A DNA stretch of 64,000 nucleotides from contig NZ_JABWRY020000001.1 of NCBI RefSeq assembly GCF_014269205.2, positions 3,410,001 to 3,474,000 of the forward strand, given 5' to 3'. Shown here piece by piece: positions 50,065-61,100 of the stretch; the stretch's first letter is position 1, and each line of letters begins with the position of its first letter. The DNA comes from Pseudomonas kermanshahensis (GTDB taxonomy: Bacteria > Pseudomonadota > Gammaproteobacteria > Pseudomonadales > Pseudomonadaceae). Position numbers and translations under genes: made by a program. The notes under the pieces are model-generated. The model ran no database searches and was not told the origin of the DNA. It was given only the letters and a program-made list of their open reading frames with translations.

Positions 50065-50813
50065 GCCGCTGCTGGGTGACCGGTGCCAGCAGTGGCATCG
50101 GCGCGGCGCTGGCCCTGCGCTTGCTGGAGCAGGGGCACCAGGTGGCCTTGGGTGGCCGTCAGGCCGAGCGCCTGGCACCTTTAGCGTCGCGGTTTGCGCA
50201 GCAGGCCATGCTGGCCATCGGCGATAACGACGAACCGGGCCAGGTCGCCAAGGTCGCCGAGCAGATCGAGCATGCCTGGGGTGCACTCGACCTGGTGATC
50301 CTCAACGCGGGCACCTGCGAATACCTGGAGCCGGGGCACTTCGACCCGGCGCTGGTCGAACGGGTGATGCGCACCAACCTGATCGGCACCAGCCACTGCC
50401 TTGCCGCTGCCCTGCCCTTGCTGCGCCGTGGCCAGCGCCCGCACCTGGTGGTGGTGGGCAGCTCGGTGAGCTGGCTGGCCCTACCCCGTGCCGGCGCCTA
50501 TGGCGCGTCCAAGGCGGCCCTGCGTTACCTGGTGGAGTCGCTGCGCATCGACCTGGTCCGCGAGGGCATTGATGTCACCCTCGTCAGCCCTGGCTTCGTC
50601 GACACGCCCTTGACCCAGCGCAACGACTTCCCCATGCCACAGCGCTGGAGCGCCGAGCGCGCCGCCGGGCACATCGTCGCGCGCTTGGCCAAACGCCCGC
50701 TGGAAATCAACTTCCCCGGCGCTTTCACCTGGGTGTTGCGCCTGCTCGGCGCATTGCCGGTGCGCTGGCGTCTGCAGCTAGGCCAACGCCTGGCACGAAA
50801 CCCACGGGAATAG
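50061..50813 (+). CDS. SDR family oxidoreductase of the cfa operon
   Basis: A 250-residue SDR with TGASSGIG at about residues 6-13 and catalytic Tyr147 and Lys151 in AYGASKAAL. It is a classical NAD(P)-dependent dehydrogenase. Its start overlaps the NTF2-like stop by 4 bp and the FAD enzyme starts 6 bp after its stop, so it belongs to the five-gene operon. The substrate is probably an acyl or lipid intermediate of the operon's cfa pathway; that is inference. Confidence 0.85.
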   Translation: MSRCWVTGASSGIGAALALRLLEQGHQVALGGRQAERLAPLASRFAQQAMLAIGDNDEPGQVAKVAEQIEHAWGALDLVILNAGTCEYLEPGHFDPALVERVMRTNLIGTSHCLAAALPLLRRGQRPHLVVVGSSVSWLALPRAGAYGASKAALRYLVESLRIDLVREGIDVTLVSPGFVDTPLTQRNDFPMPQRWSAERAAGHIVARLAKRPLEINFPGAFTWVLRLLGALPVRWRLQLGQRLARNPRE

Positions 50814-50819
50814 CACGCC

Positions 50820-52067
50820 ATGCGCATCGCAATCATCGGCAGCGGTATCGCTGGCCTCACCTGTGCCCACTTGCTCTCACGCCAGCATGCGCTGACGGTG
50901 TTCGAGGCGGCTGACTGGGTGGGTGGCCACACCCACACCGTCGACGTGAACTGGGGCGGCCAGCAGTATGCGCTGGACACCGGGTTCATCGTCTTCAACG
51001 ACTGGACTTACCCGCATTTCATTCGCCTGCTCGAACACCTGGGGGTGGCATCGCGGCCGACCCAGATGAGCTTTGCGGTACATGACCCCGCCAGTGGCCT
51101 GGAGTACAACGGCCATGACCTCGACACCTTGTTCGCCCAACGGCGCAACCTGTTGTCACCTGGGTTCTGGGGCATGCTGCGCGACATCCTGCGCTTCAAT
51201 CGCCAAGCCCTGGCCGACCTGGACAACCGGCGCATCGAAGAGGACACCACGCTGGGCAGCTACCTGCGCACACACGGCTATGGGCGGCGCTTCATCAACC
51301 ACTACATCGTGCCCATGGGCTCGGCGATCTGGTCGATGTCACGCGCCGACATGCTGGGCTTTCCGTTGCAGTTTTTCGTGCGCTTTTGCCGCAACCACGG
51401 TTTGCTGTCGGTCAACCAGCGCCCGCAATGGCGGGTGATCGAAGGTGGCTCGCGCAGCTACGTGGCACCGTTGTGCCAGCCTTTTGCCGAGCGTATCCGG
51501 CGCAACTGCCCCGTGGCCCGGGTGACCCGTGACCCCGACGGCGTGACTGTGATCAGCGCTGCCGGTACCGAGCGCTTCGACAAGGTGGTGTTCGCCTGCC
51601 ACAGCGACCAGGCCCTGGCCCTGCTGGCAACGCCCAGTGCAGACGAGCGCGCGGTGCTGGGTACCCTCACCTACGCCAGTAACGATGTGGTGTTGCACAC
51701 CGACACTCGCCTGCTACCGCATCGGCGCAAAGCCTGGGCCAGCTGGAACTATCGGCTGGGCGGCGCCGAGCAGGCACCTGCGGCACTCACCTACAACATG
51801 AACATCCTGCAGGGCATCGACGCCCCGGTCACCTTCTGCGTGAGCCTCAACCAGACGGCGCAAATCGACCCAGCCCAGGTGCTCGCCCGCTTCAGCTACA
51901 GCCACCCGCAGTACAGCCTTGCGGCCTTGGCTGCGCAGGCCCGCCAAGGCGAATTGCAGGGCCGCCAGCACAGCTACTACTGCGGTGCCTACTGGGGCAA
52001 CGGCTTCCATGAAGACGGCGTGCTCAGCGCGTTGAAAGTGGCAGAATACTTCGGAGAGCGCTTGTGA
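50820..52067 (+). CDS. FAD-dependent amine-oxidase-like oxidoreductase
   Basis: A 415-residue flavoprotein. The N-terminal FAD motif is IAIIGSGIAGLTCAHLLSRQ with FEAADWVGGHTHTVDV right after, and YSHPQYSLAALAAQ plus YCGAYWGNGFHEDG close the C-terminus. Proteins of this type routinely accompany DUF1365 and cyclopropane-fatty-acid synthase genes and may desaturate or reduce the acyl chain. It overlaps the DUF1365 gene by 4 bp. Confidence 0.85.
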   Translation: MRIAIIGSGIAGLTCAHLLSRQHALTVFEAADWVGGHTHTVDVNWGGQQYALDTGFIVFNDWTYPHFIRLLEHLGVASRPTQMSFAVHDPASGLEYNGHDLDTLFAQRRNLLSPGFWGMLRDILRFNRQALADLDNRRIEEDTTLGSYLRTHGYGRRFINHYIVPMGSAIWSMSRADMLGFPLQFFVRFCRNHGLLSVNQRPQWRVIEGGSRSYVAPLCQPFAERIRRNCPVARVTRDPDGVTVISAAGTERFDKVVFACHSDQALALLATPSADERAVLGTLTYASNDVVLHTDTRLLPHRRKAWASWNYRLGGAEQAPAALTYNMNILQGIDAPVTFCVSLNQTAQIDPAQVLARFSYSHPQYSLAALAAQARQGELQGRQHSYYCGAYWGNGFHEDGVLSALKVAEYFGERL

Positions 52068-52873
52068 ACAGCAGCCTGTGTCATGGCTGGGTCAGCCATC
52101 GGCGGCTGACCCCGCGGCACCATGCATTCCGCTACCGGGTCGGCATGTTCTACCTGGACCTGGACGAGCAAACACACTGGCGCGGCCTGTCGCGCTGGCT
52201 CGCGCGCTCGCGGCTGGCGCCCTTGTGCTGGCGGGAAACCGACTACCTGCCCGCACTGACCGCGCGCGGCATACCGTTGGCCCAAGCCGCCCGCCAGCTG
52301 GTCGGCCAAGCAACCGGGCACGCACCCCAAGGCGCGGTGCACCTGCTCACGCAACTGCGCTGCTGGGGGCTGTCGTTCAACCCGGTGAGCGTCTACTTCT
52401 GCCATGACCGCGACGGCCACCTGGTGGCGATACTGCTGGAGGTCCGCAATACCCCCTGGCGGCAACGCCACCACTACGTGCTGCCGGTGCAAGACGGCCA
52501 ACCCGACGCATTTAGCCTGGCCAAGGCGTTTCATGTATCGCCGTTCATGCCGCTGGACATGGACTACCGCCTGCGCTTCGTGCTCGACGGCCAGCGCGTG
52601 CACGTGCACATGGCGAACTGGCGCGAGGGGCACAAGGTATTCGAGGCCCACCTGGCCCTGCGCCGCGAACCGCTGGACCGGCCCGCCTTGCACCGCTACA
52701 TCCTGAGCTTCCCGTGGATGAGCCTGCGCACAGTGTCTGCCATCTACTGGCAGGCCCTGCGCCTACTGCTCAAGCGCACCCCCGTCTATAACCACACCGC
52801 CAGCCAGGGCGACCTGAGCCTTGGCCACGCCTCTAAGGAACCTGATCATGTCCGACCCCACACTGAGCGTTAG
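52064..52873 (+). CDS. DUF1365 family protein
   Basis: A 269-residue DUF1365 protein. SSLCHGWVSHRRLTPRHHAF starts it, and the family tract CWGLSFNPVSVYFCHDRDGH and KAFHVSPFMPLDMDYRLRF are clear. It has no known enzyme activity, but it is consistently found beside a FAD enzyme and CFA synthase, so it probably helps modify or transport unsaturated acyl lipids. The CFA gene starts 26 bp before its stop. Confidence 0.85.
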   Translation: MNSSLCHGWVSHRRLTPRHHAFRYRVGMFYLDLDEQTHWRGLSRWLARSRLAPLCWRETDYLPALTARGIPLAQAARQLVGQATGHAPQGAVHLLTQLRCWGLSFNPVSVYFCHDRDGHLVAILLEVRNTPWRQRHHYVLPVQDGQPDAFSLAKAFHVSPFMPLDMDYRLRFVLDGQRVHVHMANWREGHKVFEAHLALRREPLDRPALHRYILSFPWMSLRTVSAIYWQALRLLLKRTPVYNHTASQGDLSLGHASKEPDHVRPHTER

Positions 52874-54107
52874 CAAGTCGGCCGGCCTGACGCCGGTGCT
52901 TGGCAGCCTGGCCCGGATGGCCGTGCTGGCGCAATTGCGGCGCTTGAGCCAAGGCTGCCTGCGTTTGATCTGCAATGACCAGCACTGGAACTTCGGTGAC
53001 GCCGGCAGCGCGCTGTATGCCGAAGTCGAGATCGTCGATGACGCCGCCTGGAGCCTGATCGCCGGCAACGGTTCGATCGGTGCTGGGGAGGCTTATATCC
53101 ATGGCTACTGGCGCACCCCCGACCTGGCGGCGGTAACCCGCCTGTTCGTGGCCAACCTGGACGTGCTGGACGCCCTCGAAGGCGGCTTGGCGCGCTTCGG
53201 CCGCCCGGCCCTGCGCCTGCTGCATCGCCTTAACCGCAACAGCCGGCGCGGTGCGCGGCGCAACATCCTGGCCCACTACGACCTGGGCAATGCGCTGTTC
53301 GAGCGGCTGCTCGACCCTACCCTGATGTATTCTGCGGCACAGTTCGACAGCCCCGAGCAGACCTTGGAGCAGGCCCAATTGAACAAGCTGGAGCGCATCT
53401 GCCAGAAGCTTGAGCTCAAGCCCCACGAGCACCTGCTGGAAATTGGCAGCGGCTGGGGCAGCCTGGCCATCCATGCCGCTACCCGCTTCGGCTGCCGGGT
53501 GACCACCACGACGCTTTCCGAGGCGCAGTACGCGTACACGCTGCAACGTGTGCAAGCGGCAGGCCTGGAGCAACGCATCACGGTGCTGCGTGAAGACTAC
53601 CGCGACTTGCAAGGGCGCTTCGACAAACTGGTGTCGATCGAAATGATCGAAGCCGTCGGCCATCGTTACCTGCCCCTGTACTTTCGCCAATGCGCCACGC
53701 TGCTCAAGGACGACGGCCTGATGCTGTTGCAGGCCATCACCATTCGTGACCAGCGCTACGAAAAGGCCCGGCGTTCGGTGGACTTCATCCAGCGCTACAT
53801 CTTCCCCGGCGGCGCCCTGCCCTCGCTAAGCGTGTTGCTCGACGTCGCCAGCCGCCAAACGGCGCTGAACCTGGTACACCTGGAGGACTTCGGCACCGAC
53901 TATGCACGCACCCTGCGCCATTGGCGCGACAACCTGCGCCATGCGCGCAACGCGTTGATGGAGTTGGGCTACGACGAAACCTTCCAGCGCCTGTGGGAGT
54001 TCTACTTGTGTTATTGCCAGGGCGGTTTCGAAGAGCGCGCCATTGGCGTGGCACAGCTGCTATGGGCCGCCCCCCAGGCCCGCCGCGCGCCCCTGCCAGG
54101 CGCCTGA
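52848..54107 (+). CDS. cfa: Cyclopropane-fatty-acyl-phospholipid synthase
   Basis: A 419-residue SAM-dependent methylene transferase. The AdoMet motif EIGSGWG is at residues 198-204; IEMIEAVGHRYLPLYFRQC carries the active-site region and RRSVDFIQRYIFPGGALPSL follows. The ATG at 52848 has AAGGA upstream. It converts cis unsaturated acyl chains in phospholipids to cyclopropanes at the membrane surface. It is the last gene of the light-box operon. The organism probably has a second cfa copy elsewhere, as other P. putida strains do (recalled). Confidence 0.9.
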   Translation: MSDPTLSVSKSAGLTPVLGSLARMAVLAQLRRLSQGCLRLICNDQHWNFGDAGSALYAEVEIVDDAAWSLIAGNGSIGAGEAYIHGYWRTPDLAAVTRLFVANLDVLDALEGGLARFGRPALRLLHRLNRNSRRGARRNILAHYDLGNALFERLLDPTLMYSAAQFDSPEQTLEQAQLNKLERICQKLELKPHEHLLEIGSGWGSLAIHAATRFGCRVTTTTLSEAQYAYTLQRVQAAGLEQRITVLREDYRDLQGRFDKLVSIEMIEAVGHRYLPLYFRQCATLLKDDGLMLLQAITIRDQRYEKARRSVDFIQRYIFPGGALPSLSVLLDVASRQTALNLVHLEDFGTDYARTLRHWRDNLRHARNALMELGYDETFQRLWEFYLCYCQGGFEERAIGVAQLLWAAPQARRAPLPGA

Positions 54108-54136
54108 CCAGGCAGGCAAAGGCTGGGCACGTCCCG

Positions 54137-54230
54137 GTAGGAGCAGCCTTGCGCTGCGAAGAGGCCAGTGAACATTGCGAAGATCAACGGTGCTGTCGCC
54201 GGCCTCTTCGCAGCACAAGGCTGCTCCTAC
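54137..54230. repeat. REP pair with near-perfect 30-bp arms
   Basis: GTAGGAGCAGCCTTGCGCTG plus CGAAGAGGCC (54137-54166) and the reverse-complement arm (54201-54230) differ at one base. It is the same element as at 38169. It sits between the convergent cfa and kinase genes. Confidence 0.8.
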
Positions 54231-54248
54231 AAAGGGCGGGTCATGTGA

Positions 54249-54977
54249 TCACTGCGGTACCGGCATCGCCAGGGTGATGCAGAAGGTAGTACCCGCCTGC
54301 TCTGTCGATGTGACCGAAACTTCACCTGCATGCGCCTGGGCTATCTGCCTGACAATAAACAGCCCCAGCCCGATGCTGCCGGCCTTTGCAGCCCGTTGCT
54401 GGCCGCGTACCAGCGGCTCGAACAGGCGCCCAAGCAGCTCGGAAGGAATGGGTACGCCCCAATTGTGTACGCTGACCGTGGCTGCACGCCCGTAGCTGCG
54501 AGATGTCACCTGAATGGGCGCACCGCGCTCGCCATAAGCGACGGCATTGGCGACCAGGTTGCCGACGGCTTGATGAAGGCGGTCTTTGTCGAACAGGGCG
54601 CTGCGCTCGCCTAGGTGCAGGTGAATCAAGGGGTAATCGGGGCAGGTCAAGCGCAGTTCTTCCACGCACCGCGCAACGGCCTCTGACAGGTCGCACAACA
54701 CAGGATGCAGGGCGATGCCTCGCCCTTCCTCCAACAACGTGTAGTCCAGTAGGTCCGCCACCAAGCGCTGAGCCCGCGCCACAGAATCGCTGATGGTGCC
54801 CAGCAGCCTGAGCGTATCGTCGCAATGCTGACGACGCGACAACAACTCTGCAGCCATGCTCACTGCCTGCAGCGGCGTCCGCAGGTCATGGCAGACCATG
54901 CCCAGCATCTGCTGGGGCGACACGGTCGGCTTGTACAGGGGCGCCGGTACCGGTGGCATCAAGGCGAGGGAAAGCAC
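54249..54977 (-). CDS. Sensor-less histidine kinase
   Basis: A 242-residue kinase with HisKA plus HATPase_c only. His30 in VCHDLRTPLQ is the phosphorylation site; LHQAVGNLVANAVAYG is the N box; VSVHNWGVPIP is the G1 box and GSIGLGLFIVRQIAQAHAG the G2 box. No membrane helix or PAS domain precedes the His, so the input is cytosolic or another protein's. The GTG start at 54977 has AGGAG upstream. No response regulator gene is in the window; it is divergent from the glucan synthase, 153 bp apart. Confidence 0.83.
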   Translation of the reverse strand: MLSLALMPPVPAPLYKPTVSPQQMLGMVCHDLRTPLQAVSMAAELLSRRQHCDDTLRLLGTISDSVARAQRLVADLLDYTLLEEGRGIALHPVLCDLSEAVARCVEELRLTCPDYPLIHLHLGERSALFDKDRLHQAVGNLVANAVAYGERGAPIQVTSRSYGRAATVSVHNWGVPIPSELLGRLFEPLVRGQQRAAKAGSIGLGLFIVRQIAQAHAGEVSVTSTEQAGTTFCITLAMPVPQ

Positions 54978-55130
54978 GGGGGCACACTCCTATGGCGGAA
55001 CAGTTCATCGGGACGCAGGACCAGCATGTGCCCTCAACCAGAGCGGGTCTGTTCGCTACCGAACAGACCCGCGATGCCCGCGCCGCACACACTACTTACT
55101 AGACCGGCCAGCTCACGGCACCCGACACCT

Positions 55131-58100
55131 ATGGACAACCCTTGGCTTAGCGCACTCAGCTACGTGCAACGCCTGGCCAACCGCGCCCGGCGCTGGCGCG
55201 CGCCACGGCACGCGTTCACCTACGAAAGCCTGCTGCGCTCGGAGCTGTACAGCGCCAAGCAACTGGCCGAGCACGGCACCTGGCTCGCCAGCCAGCACCG
55301 CTTGAGCCAATTGCCTGCCGACGATTCGCTGCTCGACCGCCTGGCCGATAACGAACGCATGCTCTACGCAAGCTGTACTGCCCTCGCCGCCGCCCTGCCC
55401 GACTCACGCCCAACGCTGCCAGCCGCGCAGTGGCTGCTCGACAACTTCTACCTGGTCGAAAGCCATATCCGCATCGCCAAACGCCACCTGCCCAGCGATT
55501 ACAGCCTGCAACTGCCCCGACTGGACAATGGCCCCTCGAACGGCTTGCCGCGGGTCTATGACATTGCACTGGAAACCATCTGCCACGGCGACGGCCGGGT
55601 GGACGTCGAGAGCCTGAGCCAATTCGTCGAGGCCTATCAGCAAACCGCCACGCTGACCCTGGGCGAGCTCTGGGCGATCCCGATCATGCTGAGGCTGGCG
55701 CTGATCGAGAACCTGCGCCGCGTGGCCGCCCGGGTCATGGCCAACGGGGCGGACCGCGACCTGGCCAATGGCTGGGCCGACACCCTCAGCGAAACCGCCG
55801 AACGCGATGCCAAAAGCGTGGTGCTGGTGGTGGCCGACATGGCCCGCTCGGAGCCACCGATGACCGCCGCCTTCGTCGCCGAGCTGGCCAGGCGGCTGCA
55901 GGGCCACAGCAGCGCGTTGACCCAGCCACTGGCTTGGATCGAGCAACTGCTGGGCGAGTCGGCAATGAGCATTGAGCGCCAGGTGCAGCTCGATGCGCAA
56001 CAGCAGGCCATCGACCAGGTCTCTATCAGCAACAGCATCGGCAGCCTGCGGCTGCTGTCGACCGTGGACTGGCGGCTGTTCGTCGAACACCTGAGCCATG
56101 TCGAGCAAGTACTCGGCCAAGACCCCGCCACCGTGTACGCAGCCATGGACTTCGCCAGCCGTGATCACTATCGGCACATCGTCGAACGGCTGGCGCGGCA
56201 CAGCGCCTTCAGTGAAGAACAGGTGGCCCGCACCGCCATCGAACTGGCGCGTGCCGCGAGCGCGACGTCGCACCCACAGGCAGCCCATGTCGGCTATTAC
56301 CTGGCAGGCGCTGGCCTGGCGTTGCTGGAACAGCACCTGGGGGCGCGGGTGGCGCTTGCCGAGCGCTGGCAGCGCCTGTTGCACCGGGCACCGCTGGCGT
56401 TCTACCTGGTGCCGTCGGCACTGCTCTCGTGCCTGCTGGCCTGGGGCTTCGTCGCGGGCATGGCAGCCGAGGGCTGGCCTGCCTGGGCAGTGGCGGCCAT
56501 GGCCCTTCCCGTGCTGCTGACCACCAGCCGGCTTGCCATCGGCCTGGTCAACTGGCTGGTGACCCTGACCGTGAAGCCTGCGTTTCTGCCACGGCTGGAC
56601 TACGCCGCGGGGATTCCCGCCGAGGCCCGCACCCTGGTCGTGGTGCCGAGCTTGCTGGGCAACGCGGCCGACGTCGAAGAGCTGGTCGAAGGCCTCGAGG
56701 TGCGCTACCTGGCCAACCGTGATGAGCACCTGCATTTCGCGCTGTTGAGCGATTTCATGGACGCCCCCACACAAGCCTGCGCCGAAGACACGGCCCTGCT
56801 CGACCTCGCCAGTGACGGTATTGGTGCACTGAACACAAAATACGGTGAGCGCTTCTTCCTGTTGCACCGGCCGCGGCTGTGGAACCCCACCGAGCGATGC
56901 TGGATGGGCCACGAGCGCAAGCGCGGCAAGCTCGCAGCGCTCAATGCCCTGCTGCGTGGACACGGGGCCGAGCGCTTCATACGCATCGTCGGCAACCTAC
57001 GCACGCTCGATCAGGTGCGCTACGTCATCACCCTGGACACCGACACCCAGTTGCCACGCGATGTGGCACAGAAGTTTGTCGGTGCCATGCAGCACCCCTT
57101 GAACCGCGCCTGCTTCGATGCCGACAGCGGCCGAATCCAGTCAGGCTACGCGATCCTGCAACCTCGGGTCGGCATCAGCCTGCCCAGCGTGTCGCGCTCC
57201 ACCTACGCCCGCCTGTTCGGCAGCGATGCCGGGGTCGACCCTTACACCCTGGCGGTGTCGGACGTGTACCAGGACCTGTTCCTCAGTGGCTCCTTCATTG
57301 GCAAGGGCATCTACGCCGTGGATGCCTTCGAGCGGGCCCTGGACGGGCGCTTTGCCGACAACCGTGTACTCAGCCACGACCTGATCGAAGGCTGCTACGC
57401 CCATGCCGGCCTGCTCAGTGACGTGCAGTTGTTCGAGGCTTATCCGGCGCGTTACAGCGCCGATGTAAAGCGCCGCCACCGCTGGATACGCGGTGACTGG
57501 CAACTGCTGCCGTGGCTGGTGCCGTGGCTGCGCACCGGCGTCGAAGGCCAGGCGCAGCGCCCGCTGAGCGCGCTGTCGCGGTGGAAGATCTTCGACAACC
57601 TGCGCCGCAGCCTGGAGCCGGCCGCGCTGCTGACGGCATTGCTGTGGGGCTGGCTGGCCAGCGCCACGCCGCTGCTGTGGACCGTCGCGCTGCTGGGCCT
57701 GCTGCTGACCCGCCCACTGCTGGACACGCTGCTCGAACTGGTGCGCAAGACCACCGATGTGCCGCTGGCCGAGCACCTGCTTGCCGCCCTGCACACCTCG
57801 GGCATCTACTTCGTGCGGGCCGGGTTGTCGCTGGCCTGGTTGCCGTTCGAGACCCGCTACAGCCTGGATGCCATCGCACGCACGCTGTGGCGGCTGACCG
57901 TAAGCAAACGCCGGCTGCTGCAGTGGAACCCTTCGCGGGAGGATGAACGCAACAGTGCCGATACCCTGCAGGCGGTGTATCGCGAGCAATGGGTACAGCC
58001 CGCCCTGGTGCTTGGACTGACGGGCGCATTGGCGATGCAACCCAGTGTCTTGGTGCTGGCCTCGCCCATTCTCGCCCTATGGCTGCTCGGCCCGGCCCTG

Positions 58101-61100
58101 GCTTGGTGGCTGAGCCGCACTCGGGGGCGCAGCGTGTTCGTACCGCAACCCCAGGACGTGCGTTTTCTGCACCGGCTGGCCAGGCGTAATTGGGCCTTTT
58201 TCGACCGCCATGTAGGGCCCGCCGACAACTGGCTGCCCCCCGACAACCTGCAGGAGCCACCCTTCCCCAGCATCGCTCACCGCACGTCGCCGACCAACAT
58301 CGGCATGGCCCTGCTCTCGCACCTGGCGGCCCATGATTTTGGCTACCTGACGGCCGGCCGCCTGTTCCAGCGCCTGATCCAGATGCTCGACAGCCTGGAC
58401 CACCTGGAGCGCTACAAGGGGCACTTCTACAACTGGTACGACACCCAGACCCGCGCACCCTTGCACCCGCTGTATATTTCTGCGGTGGACAGCGGCAACC
58501 TGGCGGCCCTGCTACTGACGCTGAAGCCCGGGCTGCTGGCGATGGCCGATACCCCCGTGCTCGACCGCCGCCTGAGCCAGGGCCTGCTGGACACGCTCGA
58601 TATCCTGCACGAAACGTTCGCCACCGCAGGCCGTGCTGGCGAACCGCTGGAAGCGCTGGGCAAACAGCTGCGCCAAGCCCATGAGCAACCGGCCCCGTTG
58701 CCTGCCTCGTTGATGCAACAGCTCGCCGAGCAAGTACAAGGGTTGATCCAGCAATGCGCCCCGCCCACTACTGAGGCCGACGATTGCCTGTTCTGGCTGG
58801 AGGCCCTGCATCAGCAATGCCTGGACCTGGCTGGCGAACTTCACGCCTTGCAACTGCCACCCGGCAATGCGCCGGCGCTGCAGGCAGCGTTGAGCTGGCG
58901 CCAGCTTGCGCAGCTAGAGCCGGACGACTGGCCCGCCGACGAACGCCTGGCCGTGGCCACTGTCCGCACGCAGGCCTGCCAGCGCATCGAGCAAGCGCAC
59001 AGCCTGGCGCAGCGGATCGCCGCCATGGCCAGCATGGACTTCAGCTTCCTTTATGACAGCCAGCGTGACCTGTTCGCCATCGGCTACAACGCCGATGAGC
59101 ATCGCCTGGACACCGCGTTCTACGACTTGCTGGCCTCGGAAATGCGCCTGACCAACTTCGTGGTCATCGCCCAGGGCCAAGTCCCCCAGGCCAGTTGGTT
59201 CGCCTTGGGCCGGCTACTCACCAGCAATGCCGGCGTGCCGGTGCTGTTGTCGTGGTCGGGGTCGATGTTCGAATACCTGATGCCGCTGCTGGTGATGCCG
59301 AGCTACGAAGGCACCTTGCTCGACCAGACCTGCCGCGCCGCGGTCGAACGGCAGATCGACCACGGCAACCTGCTGGGCATCCCCTGGGGCGTTTCTGAGT
59401 CGGCCTACAACGCCCTGGACGCTCACCTGAACTACCAATATCGGGCGTTTGGCGTACCCGGCCTGGGCCTCAAACGCGGCCTGGGCGAAGAACGCGTGGT
59501 CGCCCCTTACGCCAGTGCGCTGGCCCTGTTGGTAGCGCCGGGCGCCGCCTGCCGTAACTTGCAGCGCCTTAGCACACTGGGGCTGGCTGGCCGCTTCGGG
59601 CTGTACGAAGCCATTGACTACAGCGAGGCACGGCTCCCCCCGGGGCAGAGAGCCGTGGTGATCCGCTCGTTCATGGCTCACCACCAGGGCATGAGCCTGC
59701 TGGCCCTGACTTCCTTGTTGCTGGGCAAACCCATGCAACGGCGCTTCACCTCCGACCCGCAATGCCAGGCCAGCCTGCTGCTGTTACAGGAACGCGTGCC
59801 GAAAACCGCCGCGCCCTACCTGCATACCCTGCAGGCACCGGCCGTGGACGCGGCAGGCCACGCAGGCGAAACCCGGCTACGGGTGTTCAGCGAACCGAAT
59901 CGCCGCCACCCCGCCGTGCAACTGCTTTCCAATGGCCGCTATCACGTCATGGTCAACCATGTCGGCAGTGGCTATAGCCAGCGCCATGGCTTGGCCGTGA
60001 CCCGTTGGCGCGAAGACGCCACCCGCGATGACCTGGGCAGTTTCTGTTACCTGCGGGACGTCGCCAGCGGTGCATTCTGGTCAACCACTTACCAGCCCAC
60101 GCGGCACCGCGGCAGTAATCAGGAGGCTATTTTCAGCGATGGCCGCGCCGAGTTCCGCATCCGTGAAAACGACTTCGACTGCCATACCGAAATAGCCGTG
60201 TCCCCCGAAGACGACATCGAACTGCGGCGCCTGCACCTGACCAACCACAGTGACCAGCCGCGCACCCTGGAGCTGACCAGCTACGCCGAAGTGGTGTTGG
60301 CACCGGCGCTCAGCGATGCCCTGCACCCGGCATTCAGCAAGCTGTTCGTGCAGACCGAACTGGTCCGCCCACTGCAGGCCATCATCTGCACCCGGCGGCC
60401 GCGCTCGCAGCAGGACGCGGTGCCGTGGATGTGCCATGTGCTGGCCGTGCATGGTGCCGACATCGATGCGGTGTCTTACGAAACCGACCGTGCGCGTTTC
60501 ATCGGCCGTGGCCGCACACTGGTGGCCCCGGCGGCACTGGACCGCCACACCGAGGCCTTGTCCGACAGTGCCGGGGCAGTGCTCGACCCCATCGTGGCAA
60601 TTCGCTGCCGCATCAGCCTGGCGCCTGGCCAGAAGGCCACGGTCGACCTAGTCACCGGCGTGACCGACAGCCGCGACGCCTGCCTGCAGCAGATTGCCAG
60701 GTACCGCGACCGGCACTTGGCCGACCGGGTGTTCGACCTGGCCTGGCCCCATAGCCAGGTGCAGTTGCGACAGCTGAATGGGTCGCTCAACGATGCCCGG
60801 CTGTTCGAGCAGATGGCCGCGTCGGTGCTCTACCCCAACGCGGCGCTGCGGGCCAGCGGCGCCCTGCTGGCCCGCAACCGGCGCAGCCAGTCGGGCCTGT
60901 GGGGCCAGGGGCTGTCGGGGGACCTGCCGATCGTGCTGGTGCAGATTGCTGACCCGGCCAACCTGCACCTGGTCAAGCAAATGGTGCTCGCCCATGCCTA
61001 TTGGCGGCAGAAGGGCCTGGCATTGGACCTGGTGATCTGGAACGAAGACCAGGCCGGTTATCGCCAGCAATTGCAGGAGCAGATCATGGGCATCGTCACC

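Noticed and set aside
38169..54230. REP pairs as a CRISPR array
   Set aside because: The copies are scattered singles or inverted pairs, not direct repeats with regular spacers, and no cas genes are present.
54825..55130. N-terminal extension of the glucan synthase
   Set aside because: It overlaps the start of the kinase gene on the other strand and has no family similarity. The start at 55131 is used, though it lacks a strong ribosome site.
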